Shown one piece after another: positions 25,235 to 33,744 of a stretch of 48,117 bases of DNA; position 1 is the stretch's first letter, and each line of letters begins with the position of its first letter. This stretch comes from Candidatus Omnitrophota bacterium. Its GTDB lineage: Bacteria > Ratteibacteria > UBA8468 > B48-G9 > DTJG01. A model generated the notes under the pieces. The model was not told where the DNA came from and ran no database searches. It saw nothing but the letters and a program-made list of their open reading frames with translations. A program made the translations under genes and the position numbers. Where the stretch lies: assembly GCA_023819255.1 (NCBI GenBank), contig JAMWBU010000012.1, forward strand, positions 1 to 48,117, read 5' to 3'.

Positions 25235-25262
25235 TTGACAGAATAATCCATAGTGTTAAAAT
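25235..25262 (+). promoter_or_regulatory. Promoter of the HTH-receiver/HD-GYP unit
   Basis: TTGACA (25235-25240), a 16-base spacer and TAAAAT (25257-25262) predict a start at about 25269. This supports the ATG at 25280 over an in-frame GTG at 25253, which would lie within the promoter. Two inverted repeats directly upstream suggest regulation. Confidence 0.65.
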
Positions 25263-25279
25263 TGTTAAAAAGGTTAAAA

Positions 25280-25858
25280 ATGTCAGAGATAATTCGCAAA
25301 TATCTAACCACAGGACAGGTTGCGCAAATCCTCAGTTGTTCAAGGGTAACTGTTTTTCAGTGGATATTAGAGGGTAGAATAAATGCAATAAAAACCATTG
25401 GGGGCCATTACAGAATTCCGAAGGAAGACATTGAGAAATTAATTAAGGTAAGGGAATCTGAAGCCAGTGAACCCAAAAACAAGATAAAAATCCTTGTTGT
25501 TGACGATGAGCCAAATATTGTTAAAACACTTGTCCTGTTCTTAAAAAAATCAAATCCTGCTTTCGATGTCTATGGTACAACAAACAGCTTTGATGCAGGC
25601 AGATTAATGGTTACATTCAAACCAGATATTGCAATTATTGATATTGTAATGCCAGGCATGGATGGATTTGAAATAGTTGAAAAAATAAAATCTGACCCAA
25701 TCACAAAAAACATTAAAGTCATTGCGATAACAGGATATGGAACGAAGGAAAATATTGAGAAAATGAAAAAGAAGGGCGCGATTGCGTGTATATTGAAACC
25801 GTTTGACTATTATGAGGTGGCGGAGCAGGTGAAAAAACTTTCAGATAAACCTACCTGA
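25280..25858 (+). CDS. Excisionase/MerR-type HTH fused to a response receiver domain
   Basis: The 192-residue protein starts with a winged HTH of the excisionase/MerR type (about 8-55), with YLTTGQVAQILSCSRVTVFQ and the wing GGHYRIPKEDIEKLI. After a short charged linker comes a complete receiver (about 68-190) with D75/D76, acceptor D121 in IIDIVMPG, T151 and K173 in LKPFD. The order is reversed from OmpR or NarL regulators, where the receiver comes first. It probably binds DNA under phosphorylation control. The start was chosen for its AAGG site and position after the predicted transcript start. An HD-GYP gene follows after 25 bases. The kinase is not adjacent, though PhoR and the sigma-54 kinases are in the window. 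Confidence 0.9.
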   Translation: MSEIIRKYLTTGQVAQILSCSRVTVFQWILEGRINAIKTIGGHYRIPKEDIEKLIKVRESEASEPKNKIKILVVDDEPNIVKTLVLFLKKSNPAFDVYGTTNSFDAGRLMVTFKPDIAIIDIVMPGMDGFEIVEKIKSDPITKNIKVIAITGYGTKENIEKMKKKGAIACILKPFDYYEVAEQVKKLSDKPT

Positions 25859-25883
25859 TATTTTTCTTCACCTGAAACAAAAA

Positions 25884-26966
25884 ATGAATTCGGAGGAAAA
25901 TAATCAAAAAAGATCGTCAGGGCAAGCGAAAGATGTAGAACTTCTTCAAAAAGAGTTAGAAAAGGCATATCGCGAGATTGAAGCCCTGAAGAAAACGCCA
26001 GATGTAGCTTTTTTTGAATCCGCTCGACAATGGCGAAACATTTTCGACGCAATCCCTGAACCAATCTGTCTTCTTGACGCCAATTTACTGATAATAAAAT
26101 GCAACGCTTCCATGGCACAACTCTTGAATAAACCCTACCATGAAATCTTAGGAAAAAAACTGGATGATTTTGCCATCGATATAACTTTTGTCGACACGGT
26201 AAAGAATCTTTTTTCAAAAATGAAAAAAGAGTTGACGCGACATATAGAAATAATCAACACAGGCAACAACTGGTACGAAATTGTAACCTATCCGTTGATT
26301 GAACACCCTGTGAAAGGCCTTGTAATTTTAAGAAATATAACCCACCTTAAAAAAATCGAAGAAGATCTTGAGAAAAGCCATACAAGATTGAAAAAGACGT
26401 TTCACGGAACAATCGACGCCCTCGCGACAACCTTAGAAAAAAGAGATCCTTTTACTGCTGGGCATGAAAGAAGAGTCGCGCAAATTGCTCAGGCAATAGC
26501 AATTGAACTTGGAGCAGACACAGAAACAATTGAAGGAATTCTCATTTCAGGCCTTGTTCATGATATAGGAAAAATTGTTGTGCCTGCCGAGATTTTGAGC
26601 AGACCCGGAGGATTGAATTCCCACGAATATAATCTGGTAAAACACCATCCGGAAGCCGGTTATGAAATACTCAAAAAGATAGAATTCCCCTGGCCAGTCG
26701 CGGACGCAGTCCTTCAACATCACGAAAGATTTGATGGGTCAGGATATCCAAATAAATTGACAGAAAAAAAAATTATCTTTGAAGCCCGTATCCTCGCTGT
26801 TGCTGATTCCTGTGAAGCAATGTTATCAAATAGACCTTACAGAAAAGCCAAGACCATAAATCAGATGATTGCCGAATTGCAAGAACTGAAAGGAATCCAC
26901 TTTGACGAAAAAGTGGTCGATGCGTGCGTAAAACTTTTTAAGAAAAAGAATTTCAAGATTGAATGA
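25884..26966 (+). CDS. PAS-HD-GYP domain protein (probable c-di-GMP phosphodiesterase)
   Basis: A short coiled coil (about 15-40) leads to a PAS domain (about 45-155), with FDAIPEPICLLDANLLIIKC, and then an HD-GYP domain (about 165-355). Catalytic signatures are GHERRV, the HD pair H226/D227 in VHDIGK, HHPEAGY, QHHERFDGSGYP for the GYP motif, and ARILAVADSCEAM. HD-GYP enzymes degrade cyclic di-GMP, so this protein may lower c-di-GMP in response to a PAS ligand. No membrane segment is seen. A Shine-Dalgarno-like GGAGG lies just after the ATG instead of before it, and I find no better in-frame start. Co-transcription with the HTH-receiver gene is likely. Confidence 0.93.
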   Translation: MNSEENNQKRSSGQAKDVELLQKELEKAYREIEALKKTPDVAFFESARQWRNIFDAIPEPICLLDANLLIIKCNASMAQLLNKPYHEILGKKLDDFAIDITFVDTVKNLFSKMKKELTRHIEIINTGNNWYEIVTYPLIEHPVKGLVILRNITHLKKIEEDLEKSHTRLKKTFHGTIDALATTLEKRDPFTAGHERRVAQIAQAIAIELGADTETIEGILISGLVHDIGKIVVPAEILSRPGGLNSHEYNLVKHHPEAGYEILKKIEFPWPVADAVLQHHERFDGSGYPNKLTEKKIIFEARILAVADSCEAMLSNRPYRKAKTINQMIAELQELKGIHFDEKVVDACVKLFKKKNFKIE

Positions 26967-27082
26967 AACGCCTCGCAAATTATTAATACGAATTCTCATT
27001 GAAATTTTACTTTTGAATGTGAGCATCATAATAACCCTTTCTTTCCCATTTCATAAGGGGTAGAAAAATTTATTTTTCTCTT

Positions 27083-27104
27083 TATAATTATAAGATTATA
27101 TAAT
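27083..27104 (+). promoter_or_regulatory. Two possible -10 boxes before phoB
   Basis: TATAAT occurs at 27083-27088 and again at 27099-27104. The second would start transcription at about 27111, the A of the phoB ATG, giving a leaderless mRNA. That agrees with the lack of a ribosome-binding site. The first would give a 16-base leader. No strong -35 or Pho-box repeat is visible, so the choice is open. The rest of the 144-base gap shows nothing else. Confidence 0.45.
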
Positions 27105-27110
27105 AATAGC

Positions 27111-27794
27111 ATGAATGGAAAAACCGTTTTTATTGTTGAAGACGAAAAGGATATTTCTTCCCTTATCGCGCTGCATCTGAGAAAAGCAGGCTTCATTGTC
27201 CTTGAATTCGCAAACGGAAATGACCTCCTCAATTTCTTAAAAAAGAAAATCCCGGATCTCATCGTGCTTGATTTAATGCTGCCTGATATTGACGGTATGG
27301 AAATTTGCAAACATATTAAGTCAGAGCAAGTGTATAAGAACATACCCGTGATTATTCTCACAGCAAAGGCAGAAGAAACAGATAAAATCATAGGGCTTGA
27401 ACTTGGCGCCGACGATTACGTCACAAAACCTTTTTCTCCCAGAGAACTGGTTGTAAGAACAAAAAATATTCTAAAAAGATATGATTTTTCGCAGGAAGAT
27501 AATATTCAAGAAATCGGTGGAATTTTGTCCATTGATAATGATAGATACGAAGTTTATGTGAAGAATAAAAAGATACATCTCACTACCACGGAATTTAACA
27601 TACTGAAAATTCTTTTGAGCAAAAAAGGATTGGTTTTCTCGAGAGAAAAACTTCTTGATCTACTGTGGCAGGGGCAAAAAGCAGTGATTGACAGGACCAT
27701 TGATGTGCACATAAAGAAACTGAGAGAAAAACTTGGTGAAGCTGGAAATCTTATAAAAAATGTCAGGGGAATAGGATATAAAATAGACGAATGA
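27111..27794 (+). CDS. phoB: PhoB-like response regulator (OmpR family)
   Basis: The 227-residue protein has an N-terminal receiver (1-120) with E10/D11, acceptor D54 in VLDLMLPD, T84 and K106 in VTKPFSP. A C-terminal OmpR-type winged helix (about 130-226) has LTTTEFNILKILLSKKG and the recognition region VIDRTIDVHIKKLREKL, ending in VRGIGYKI. Its kinase gene overlaps it by four bases, and the porin and pst genes follow. The phosphate-response (PhoB) assignment therefore rests on context, because OmpR-family sequence alone cannot distinguish it from PhoP or others. It probably binds the 11-base direct repeats at 29511-29540. Confidence 0.93.
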   Translation: MNGKTVFIVEDEKDISSLIALHLRKAGFIVLEFANGNDLLNFLKKKIPDLIVLDLMLPDIDGMEICKHIKSEQVYKNIPVIILTAKAEETDKIIGLELGADDYVTKPFSPRELVVRTKNILKRYDFSQEDNIQEIGGILSIDNDRYEVYVKNKKIHLTTTEFNILKILLSKKGLVFSREKLLDLLWQGQKAVIDRTIDVHIKKLREKLGEAGNLIKNVRGIGYKIDE

Positions 27795-29503
27795 AAAACA
27801 AATTTTTCTTCAGAGTTCTTTTCGGTTATGTTTTCCTTACAATTTTTTTCTTTTTGACCTGCATGCTCATTGTAAAAAACTTTTTAAGCAAACAAGAAAT
27901 CAAGGTTATTACTGAAAACATAAAAAGTGTTGTTGATACCATTGAAAGCGTAATTGGAAACGCCCCGGGCGTCACAAAAGAGAAGAATCTTGAAAAAATC
28001 ATCAGTGAAATTGACAAAAAAACAGACATCCGAATAACCATCATTTTATTTGATGGAACAGTTCTTATGGATTCTGAAAATGATGCATCTTCTATGGAGA
28101 ATCATTCAGACAGTCCAGAATTCAAAAAGGCGATTGAAACTGGTTACGGAACATCAATAAGATGGAGTCCAACACTTGATAGATATATGGTGTATTATGC
28201 GAAGAAAAACCCGGAGTTTGTAATAAGAGGCGGTTTTTACACCGACAAAGTGTCTGAAATAACAGATAATTTTATTGATAAATTTTTTGCTATTTTGTTA
28301 ATTTTACTGGCGGCAGGGCTGGCGTTTTCCTTTGTTATTTCACATTTTTTATATTTGCCAGTAAAAGAACTTCTGCTGTTTACAGAAAAGATTAAATCAG
28401 GAGCCGAAGTTAGCCCATCTATTCCTGGAAGAAAAGATGAAACAGAAAAAATAATGCGAAACATAGCTGAAATAAATGCAAAAACAATATACCTCAAAGA
28501 AAAAGAAAAAATTTCACGAAGTATTCTTAATCAGTTTATAAACATTGTGGATTTCCCTGTTGCAATTATCAACATAAACGGAGATATTAACATATGCAAT
28601 AAGAGCTTCGTTAATGTTTTTGAGATAAAAGAAAAGGATGGACTGTGGTGGGAAAAAATCAAAAACTTTGATGTAAACAGATTGGTACGAGAGACAATTG
28701 AAAAAAAAGAAAAAATAGAACAGGAAATAAGAATTAACAATAATTACTTCATCTGCAAATCATTATTGCTTCTTGAAAACAGAGAAGTGCTTCTCATTCT
28801 GATTGATATAACTGCTATTAAAAACATTGAACGCGGAAGAAAAGAGTTCCTGACTGCGGTGTCCCATGAACTGAAAACGCCTCTCACTGCGATTAAAGGA
28901 TATATTGAAACACTGGGTGAGGAAGTAGAAGACCTGCAACAAAAAAAATACATAGAAATTATATTACACAATGTCGATAGAATGGAAAAAATATTAAAGG
29001 ACATTATCACAATCAGCCACATTGAAAATCCGGAAATAAATCTCGAAATGGGAAAAGTTGACATTTTAAAAATCGCAAAAAATATTATTTCACTTTTTGA
29101 AAAAAAGGCAGCTCAGAAAAAATTGAATATTCAGCTAAAATACGATACCGTTCCGCAAATAACAGGAGATGAATTCAAAATTGAACAAATGCTGATAAAT
29201 CTTCTGGACAACGCAATAAGATATACTGAAAAAGGCATAATAGAAATTTCGTTGACCTACCAGCAGGAAACAGGAACTATTAAAATAGAAGTGGCAGACA
29301 CAGGGATAGGCATTGAGAAGGCCCACCTTGCAAAAATTTTTGAAAAGTTTTATGTGGTGGACAAAGCAAGATCCCGTCAAACAGGTGGGACAGGCCTGGG
29401 ACTTTCCATTGTAAAAAGTATAGTTTTACAGCATAATGGAAAAATTGAGGTTGAAAGCACGCCTGGAAAAGGAACAAGATTCATAATCACGCTTCCTTTG
29501 TAA
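27791..29503 (+). CDS. phoR: PhoR-like sensor histidine kinase
   Basis: The 570-residue inner-membrane kinase has a helix at about 7-28, a periplasmic domain (29-163) and a second helix at about 164-188. A short HAMP-like stretch and a PAS domain (about 245-345) follow. The H-box SHELKTPLTAIKGYIETL has H359. The ATPase domain has N-box NLLDNAIRYT, G1 DTGIGI and G2 GGTGLGLSIVK. E. coli PhoR lacks a large periplasmic domain, whereas this one has a sizeable extracytoplasmic region, as in Bacillus PhoR. It pairs with PhoB by a four-base overlap and precedes the pst genes. It probably responds to phosphate through PhoU/PstSCAB. Confidence 0.93.
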   Translation: MKNKFFFRVLFGYVFLTIFFFLTCMLIVKNFLSKQEIKVITENIKSVVDTIESVIGNAPGVTKEKNLEKIISEIDKKTDIRITIILFDGTVLMDSENDASSMENHSDSPEFKKAIETGYGTSIRWSPTLDRYMVYYAKKNPEFVIRGGFYTDKVSEITDNFIDKFFAILLILLAAGLAFSFVISHFLYLPVKELLLFTEKIKSGAEVSPSIPGRKDETEKIMRNIAEINAKTIYLKEKEKISRSILNQFINIVDFPVAIININGDINICNKSFVNVFEIKEKDGLWWEKIKNFDVNRLVRETIEKKEKIEQEIRINNNYFICKSLLLLENREVLLILIDITAIKNIERGRKEFLTAVSHELKTPLTAIKGYIETLGEEVEDLQQKKYIEIILHNVDRMEKILKDIITISHIENPEINLEMGKVDILKIAKNIISLFEKKAAQKKLNIQLKYDTVPQITGDEFKIEQMLINLLDNAIRYTEKGIIEISLTYQQETGTIKIEVADTGIGIEKAHLAKIFEKFYVVDKARSRQTGGTGLGLSIVKSIVLQHNGKIEVESTPGKGTRFIITLPL

Positions 29504-29510
29504 ATTCCAT

Positions 29511-29540
29511 TCTTAACAGAATCTTAACAAATTCTTTATT
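29511..29540 (+). promoter_or_regulatory. Pho-box-like 11-base direct repeats
   Basis: CTTAACA at 29512-29518 repeats exactly at 29523-29529. A weaker copy, CTTTATT, lies at 29534-29540, all in 11-base steps. This layout of 7-base units one helical turn apart is typical of PhoB/PhoP binding sites. It lies eight bases after the phoR stop and upstream of the porin gene, so it could drive porin and pst expression under phosphate limitation. The core promoter is not clear; TAGCAT at 29561-29566 is one possible -10. Confidence 0.7.
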
Positions 29541-29668
29541 CAAAGTTTAAAAAAAAACAATAGCATATCTGTGAAAAAAATTTTTTCTTAACAAGAAAGG
29601 AGGTTTGTATGGGCAAGGAAGAAGTGAGAAGGGAGACGGTAATTTTAAAAAACAAAGGAGGTGCAAAA

Positions 29669-30817
29669 ATGAAAAGATGGTTGATTTTTCTGGCGCTAAC
29701 AGGTCTTCTATTTTGGGCGCCGCAGGCAAAAGCAAGCAAAGAGGAGATGTATATTCTTCTGAATCTTCTGGTTGAAAAAGGTACGATAACAAAGGATGAG
29801 AGTAAAGAAATCATGACGGCTGTGGAAAACATCGCAAAAAAGCAAAAACAGGACGCTGAAAAAAATTCAATCAAGACGGCTGCGGCAAAAAACATGAAAA
29901 TCGGCGGATACGGTCAGATCAGGTATGATAACTACGAGTACAAAGGGAAAATAGATGAATTCTACGCAAAAAGAGTAAGAGCGGCTATTTCCGGAGACAT
30001 CATTGATAATGTCGCGTACAAGATTGAATTTGATTTAGTTAAAGGGAAAAACAATGATCTTCTGACTGACGCATGGGTGAAATTCACACATTTTCCACAG
30101 GCAAACATTACTCTCGGCCAGTTTAAGATACCGTATTCTGAAGAATACCTTACCTCCTCATCTGCTCTTGACACAATTGAAAGGTCCTTGCCTGTGGGTA
30201 AAATTTCACAGGAATATGACAGAGGTATTATGGTCAGCGGCGACCTTTTTGACAAAATAGTTAATTATGGGGTCGCTCTTGTGAACGGAGCGGGTCCAAA
30301 TACTTCGGATGACAATGAATCTAAAGACATCGTCGCAAGGCTTGTTTTTTCTCCCTGGGCAAAATCCAGCAACGCTCTTTCAGGACTAATGGTTGCCACA
30401 GCATATCAAACAGGGGAACAGAAAACAGGTGCCAATGCGGAAGATAGGGTTAGAAATGTATTCACATTAAAATACAACTACAAAAACTTCAGAGCGCTTG
30501 CAGAATATCTAACCCAGGATGTAGAAAAGAAAGCGACAAATGTATCGACAAAGAGCGATGGATATTTTGTTCAAGTTGCGTATAACTTCCCGCTTTCTAA
30601 CTCCAACTCAATTGAACCTGTTTTAAAGTATGAGGTATATGACCCAAATACCAAAGTATCTAAAAATACCCAAACGATATTTACAACAGGCTTGAATTAC
30701 TACCTTGGTAAAAATGTTAAGTTTAGCACAAACTATAGATGGAGAAGTGATGATAAAGGTGGTAAAATAGAAACTAACAGCAATGAATGGTTTTCACAGG
30801 TACAAATAAAATACTAA
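29669..30817 (+). CDS. OprP/OprO-like phosphate-selective porin family protein
   Basis: The 382-residue protein has a signal peptide (MKRWLIFLALTGLLFWAPQAKA, cleavage near residue 22). A helical segment (KEEMYILLNLLVEKGTITKD) follows, then a beta-barrel domain typical of the OprO/OprP family. Family marks include IGGYGQIRYDNYEY and VAYKIEFDLVKGKNNDLLTD, DAWVKFTHFPQANITLGQFK with YSEEYLTSS, and a C-terminal strand ending VQIKY. The barrel lets small anions cross the outer membrane. Phosphate is inferred from the pst neighbours. The ATG at 29669 has AAAGGAGGT upstream. An in-frame ATG at 29609 also has a perfect site but would put 20 polar residues before the signal peptide. It is followed 27 bases on by pstS. 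Confidence 0.9.
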   Translation: MKRWLIFLALTGLLFWAPQAKASKEEMYILLNLLVEKGTITKDESKEIMTAVENIAKKQKQDAEKNSIKTAAAKNMKIGGYGQIRYDNYEYKGKIDEFYAKRVRAAISGDIIDNVAYKIEFDLVKGKNNDLLTDAWVKFTHFPQANITLGQFKIPYSEEYLTSSSALDTIERSLPVGKISQEYDRGIMVSGDLFDKIVNYGVALVNGAGPNTSDDNESKDIVARLVFSPWAKSSNALSGLMVATAYQTGEQKTGANAEDRVRNVFTLKYNYKNFRALAEYLTQDVEKKATNVSTKSDGYFVQVAYNFPLSNSNSIEPVLKYEVYDPNTKVSKNTQTIFTTGLNYYLGKNVKFSTNYRWRSDDKGGKIETNSNEWFSQVQIKY

Positions 30818-30844
30818 TTTAAAATAACAGAGGAGGAGAAGAAG

Positions 30845-31897
30845 ATGAAAAGGAAATTATTAAAAAGATTTATAGTAGTGCTTTTGGCTGCTTTGGTTCT
30901 TGGGGGAAATTATGTCGCAAAAGCTGCAGACAACGAACTGATAGGCGCAGGAGCCTCTTTTCCATACGCGCTCTACTCGAAAATGTTCGATGCGTATCAA
31001 AAAGAAAAAGGAATAAAAGTAAACTATTCATCCATAGGTTCAGGCGGCGGAATTCGACAACTTATGGCAAAAACAGTTGATTTTGGGGGCTCTGACGCAT
31101 ACCTTACTGATGAACAAATGAAACAGATGGAACCGGTACTTCACATTCCAATCTGTATGGGCGCGGTCGTTCTTGCTTACAATCTTAGCGGCGTCAACGA
31201 ACTCAATCTTACCCCTGAACTCGTATCTGATATATTTCTGGGCAAAATCAAGAAATGGAATGACCCAAAAATACAAAAGTTAAATCCAAAAACACAACTT
31301 CCTGATATGAATATTGTGACTGTTCACAGGTCAGATGGAAGCGGAACCACATTTATCTTTACAGATTACCTGAGCAATGTCAGTCAGGAGTGGAAAGATA
31401 AGGTTGGTTGCGGAACCGCTGTAAACTGGCCATGCGGACTTGGTAGCAAAGGTAATACTGGGGTTGCAGGTCTTGTTAAACAAATACCTTCTTCGATAGG
31501 TTATGTGGAACTCATATACGCGCTCTCAAATAAAATTCCTTTTGCAAACGTCCAGAATAAAAGCGGCAATTTTATAAAACCAACACTTGCAAGCACAAGC
31601 GCGTCAGCAAATATAAAACTACCAGACGATATGAGAGTTTCAATCACAAATACTGATGCAAGCGATGGCTATCCAATAAGCGGATTTACCTGGATACTTG
31701 TGTATAAAGAACAAAATTATGGAAACAGAACTTTTGAAAAAGCAAAAACTCTGGTTGACTTGCTTTGGTGGATGACCCATCAAGGGCAAAAATACACAGA
31801 AGAACTTCACTATGCTCCGCTTTCGAAAGAAGCCGTAAAAAAAGCGGAAAACTTAATCAAGTTAATAACCTATGACGGGAAAAATCTGATCAAGTAG
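30845..31897 (+). CDS. pstS: Phosphate ABC transporter substrate-binding protein
   Basis: PstS is the periplasmic phosphate-binding protein of the high-affinity Pst importer. A signal peptide (about residues 1-27, ending NYVAKAA) precedes the fold. The binding loops are recognisable: GAGASFPYALYSKMF, VNYSSIGSGGGIRQL, DFGGSDAYLT and VTVHRSDGSGTTFIFTDYLS. Length (350) is normal. No lipobox Cys is seen, so it is likely soluble in the periplasm. GAGGAGGAG gives a good ribosome-binding site. It follows the porin and leads the pstC-pstA-pstB-phoU cluster. Confidence 0.96.
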   Translation: MKRKLLKRFIVVLLAALVLGGNYVAKAADNELIGAGASFPYALYSKMFDAYQKEKGIKVNYSSIGSGGGIRQLMAKTVDFGGSDAYLTDEQMKQMEPVLHIPICMGAVVLAYNLSGVNELNLTPELVSDIFLGKIKKWNDPKIQKLNPKTQLPDMNIVTVHRSDGSGTTFIFTDYLSNVSQEWKDKVGCGTAVNWPCGLGSKGNTGVAGLVKQIPSSIGYVELIYALSNKIPFANVQNKSGNFIKPTLASTSASANIKLPDDMRVSITNTDASDGYPISGFTWILVYKEQNYGNRTFEKAKTLVDLLWWMTHQGQKYTEELHYAPLSKEAVKKAENLIKLITYDGKNLIK

Positions 31898-31927
31898 ATT
31901 TTTTGTGATACAATATTACATAAAAAT

Positions 31928-32890
31928 ATGGAAAATAACAAGCACAGAATATGCCACATAAATCCTGACTGGAAACAGTTTTCAAGAGTAAAAAGACTTT
32001 TTAAAATCTCTGATATAATGCCGGATTTTTTCTTCAAAAAAGTAGTTTTTCTTTCAGGGCTGGCTGTTCTGCTGCTTGTTATTTCCATACTGGTATCTCT
32101 GGTTATAGATTCCATGCCATCCATAAAAGCGTTTGGTTTTAGATTTTTTACCGTCAGAATTTGGGACCCTGTTTTTGAAGAGTATGGCGCCCTACCATTC
32201 ATCACAGGCACGATTATAACTTCTTTTCTGGCTCTTTTGATTTCAGTGCCATTTTCACTGGCTGTTTCCATCTATCTTGGTGGTGATTTTATAAGAGAAA
32301 AGTCATTTTTTGCAGGATTTTTGAAAAACTCAGTGGACCTTTTATCCGGGATTCCATCTGTTGTTTATGGGTTTTTTGGTTTATTTCTGGTTGTGCCTGT
32401 AATAAGATATTTGCAGACAAAGTTTGGTATAGCTCCTTATGGTGTAGGTATATTTACTGCATCAGTAATTCTTTCAATAATGATCATTCCTTTTTCCGCA
32501 TCCCTGGGAAGAGAAATTATACAGATGGTCCCCGCTGAAATAAAGGAAGCAGGATATTCCCTTGGCAGTACAAGGTTTGAGGTAATCAGATATATTGTGC
32601 TTCCATATTGCAGGTCAGGAATAATCGCTGGCATACTTCTTGCTCTTGGCAGAGCAATTGGCGAAACGATGGCTGTCACAATGGTCATCGGCAATTCTAA
32701 TCTTATGCCGTCAAATATTTTCGCACCTGGAAACACGATGGCTTCAGTTATTGCGAATGAATTTACAGAAGCAGTAAGCCATTTACATCTTTCAAGCCTT
32801 GTTGAAATTGGAGTGGTTCTTTTTATGGTGACAACCATCATAAGCGTTACAGGCAAGATTATAATAAAAAGATTCACGGTTCATACATAA
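31928..32890 (+). CDS. pstC: Phosphate ABC transporter permease PstC
   Basis: PstC is one of the two inner-membrane permeases of the phosphate importer. About six helices are predicted. The ABC permease EAA-type loop appears as REIIQMVPAEIKEAGYSLGSTRFEVIRYIVLP, followed by ALGRAIGETMAVTMVIGN, a PstC mark. A ~25-residue N-terminal cytosolic extension precedes the first helix (about 40-62). Length (320) is typical. The ribosome-binding site is poor, suggesting coupling to pstS translation only by proximity (30 bases). Confidence 0.95.
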   Translation: MENNKHRICHINPDWKQFSRVKRLFKISDIMPDFFFKKVVFLSGLAVLLLVISILVSLVIDSMPSIKAFGFRFFTVRIWDPVFEEYGALPFITGTIITSFLALLISVPFSLAVSIYLGGDFIREKSFFAGFLKNSVDLLSGIPSVVYGFFGLFLVVPVIRYLQTKFGIAPYGVGIFTASVILSIMIIPFSASLGREIIQMVPAEIKEAGYSLGSTRFEVIRYIVLPYCRSGIIAGILLALGRAIGETMAVTMVIGNSNLMPSNIFAPGNTMASVIANEFTEAVSHLHLSSLVEIGVVLFMVTTIISVTGKIIIKRFTVHT

Positions 32891-32901
32891 GATTTTTATA
32901 T

Positions 32902-33744
32902 ATGAGACAGTTAAAAAAAAGAATTGTCAAGGATTTTTTTTTCAGTTTAATTATAATAGTTATGGCTTTTAGCGCCTGTATACCTCTTTTTCTCATACTC
33001 GGTTTTATCATAAAAAATGGCGCTTCTTCAATAAATCTTGATTTTTTCATCCATTTGCCAAAACCAGTAGGAGAGCAGGGAGGAGGTATTTTGAACGCAA
33101 TTATTGGAACATTTATAATAACTGGCATAGCTTTTCTTCTTGCCACACCGCTATCAATACTTGCAGGTATCTATTTATCAGAAAACAGGAAAAACGCTTT
33201 TTCAGAAATTCTCAGAACGTCAGTAGATATTCTCTCAAGTATTCCTTCCATAGTCATAGGTATTATCGCGTATTTATGGATTGTAAAACCGATGAAAACA
33301 TTTTCTGCCCTTTCTGGCGGGATAGCCCTTGCCATAATTATGCTGCCTGTCGTCATTAAATCAACCGAAGAAACTTTTGCCATTATACCCTACGGCCTCA
33401 AAGAGGCATCTTTTGCTCTTGGCGTTCCATATTACAGGACAATACTGAAGGTGATTCTGCCCGCGGGATTAAGCGGTGTTATTACAGGCACACTCATTGC
33501 CATATCAAGAATCGCGGGAGAGACAGCTCCGCTACTTTTCACCGCATTCGGCAATCCGTTTATGAATCTTAATCTCACAAAACCAATGAACACAATTCCC
33601 CTGGTAGTGTTCAATTATACTACCAGTCCATATGAACAATGGCATAAAATAGCGTGGGCGGCTGCACTGGTTCTTTTGATAATTGTTTTGACTCTTAACA
33701 TTTTTTCAAGGATAATTTCAAAAAAATGGAAAGTCAAATTTTAA
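32902..33744 (+). CDS. pstA: Phosphate ABC transporter permease PstA
   Basis: PstA is the second permease of the Pst importer, with about six helices. The cytosolic loop reads VIKSTEETFAIIPYGLKEASFALG and continues YYRTILKVILPAGLSGVITG, the EAA-type coupling loop. SRIAGETAPLLFTAFG is the PstA family block. Length (280) is typical. It starts 12 bases after pstC and its last 19 bases overlap pstB, so the three genes are one unit. Confidence 0.95.
   Translation: MRQLKKRIVKDFFFSLIIIVMAFSACIPLFLILGFIIKNGASSINLDFFIHLPKPVGEQGGGILNAIIGTFIITGIAFLLATPLSILAGIYLSENRKNAFSEILRTSVDILSSIPSIVIGIIAYLWIVKPMKTFSALSGGIALAIIMLPVVIKSTEETFAIIPYGLKEASFALGVPYYRTILKVILPAGLSGVITGTLIAISRIAGETAPLLFTAFGNPFMNLNLTKPMNTIPLVVFNYTTSPYEQWHKIAWAAALVLLIIVLTLNIFSRIISKKWKVKF

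Noticed and set aside
25253..25279. GTG start for the HTH-receiver gene
   Set aside because: It falls inside the TTGACA/TAAAAT promoter; the ATG at 25280 has an AAGG site after the predicted transcript start.
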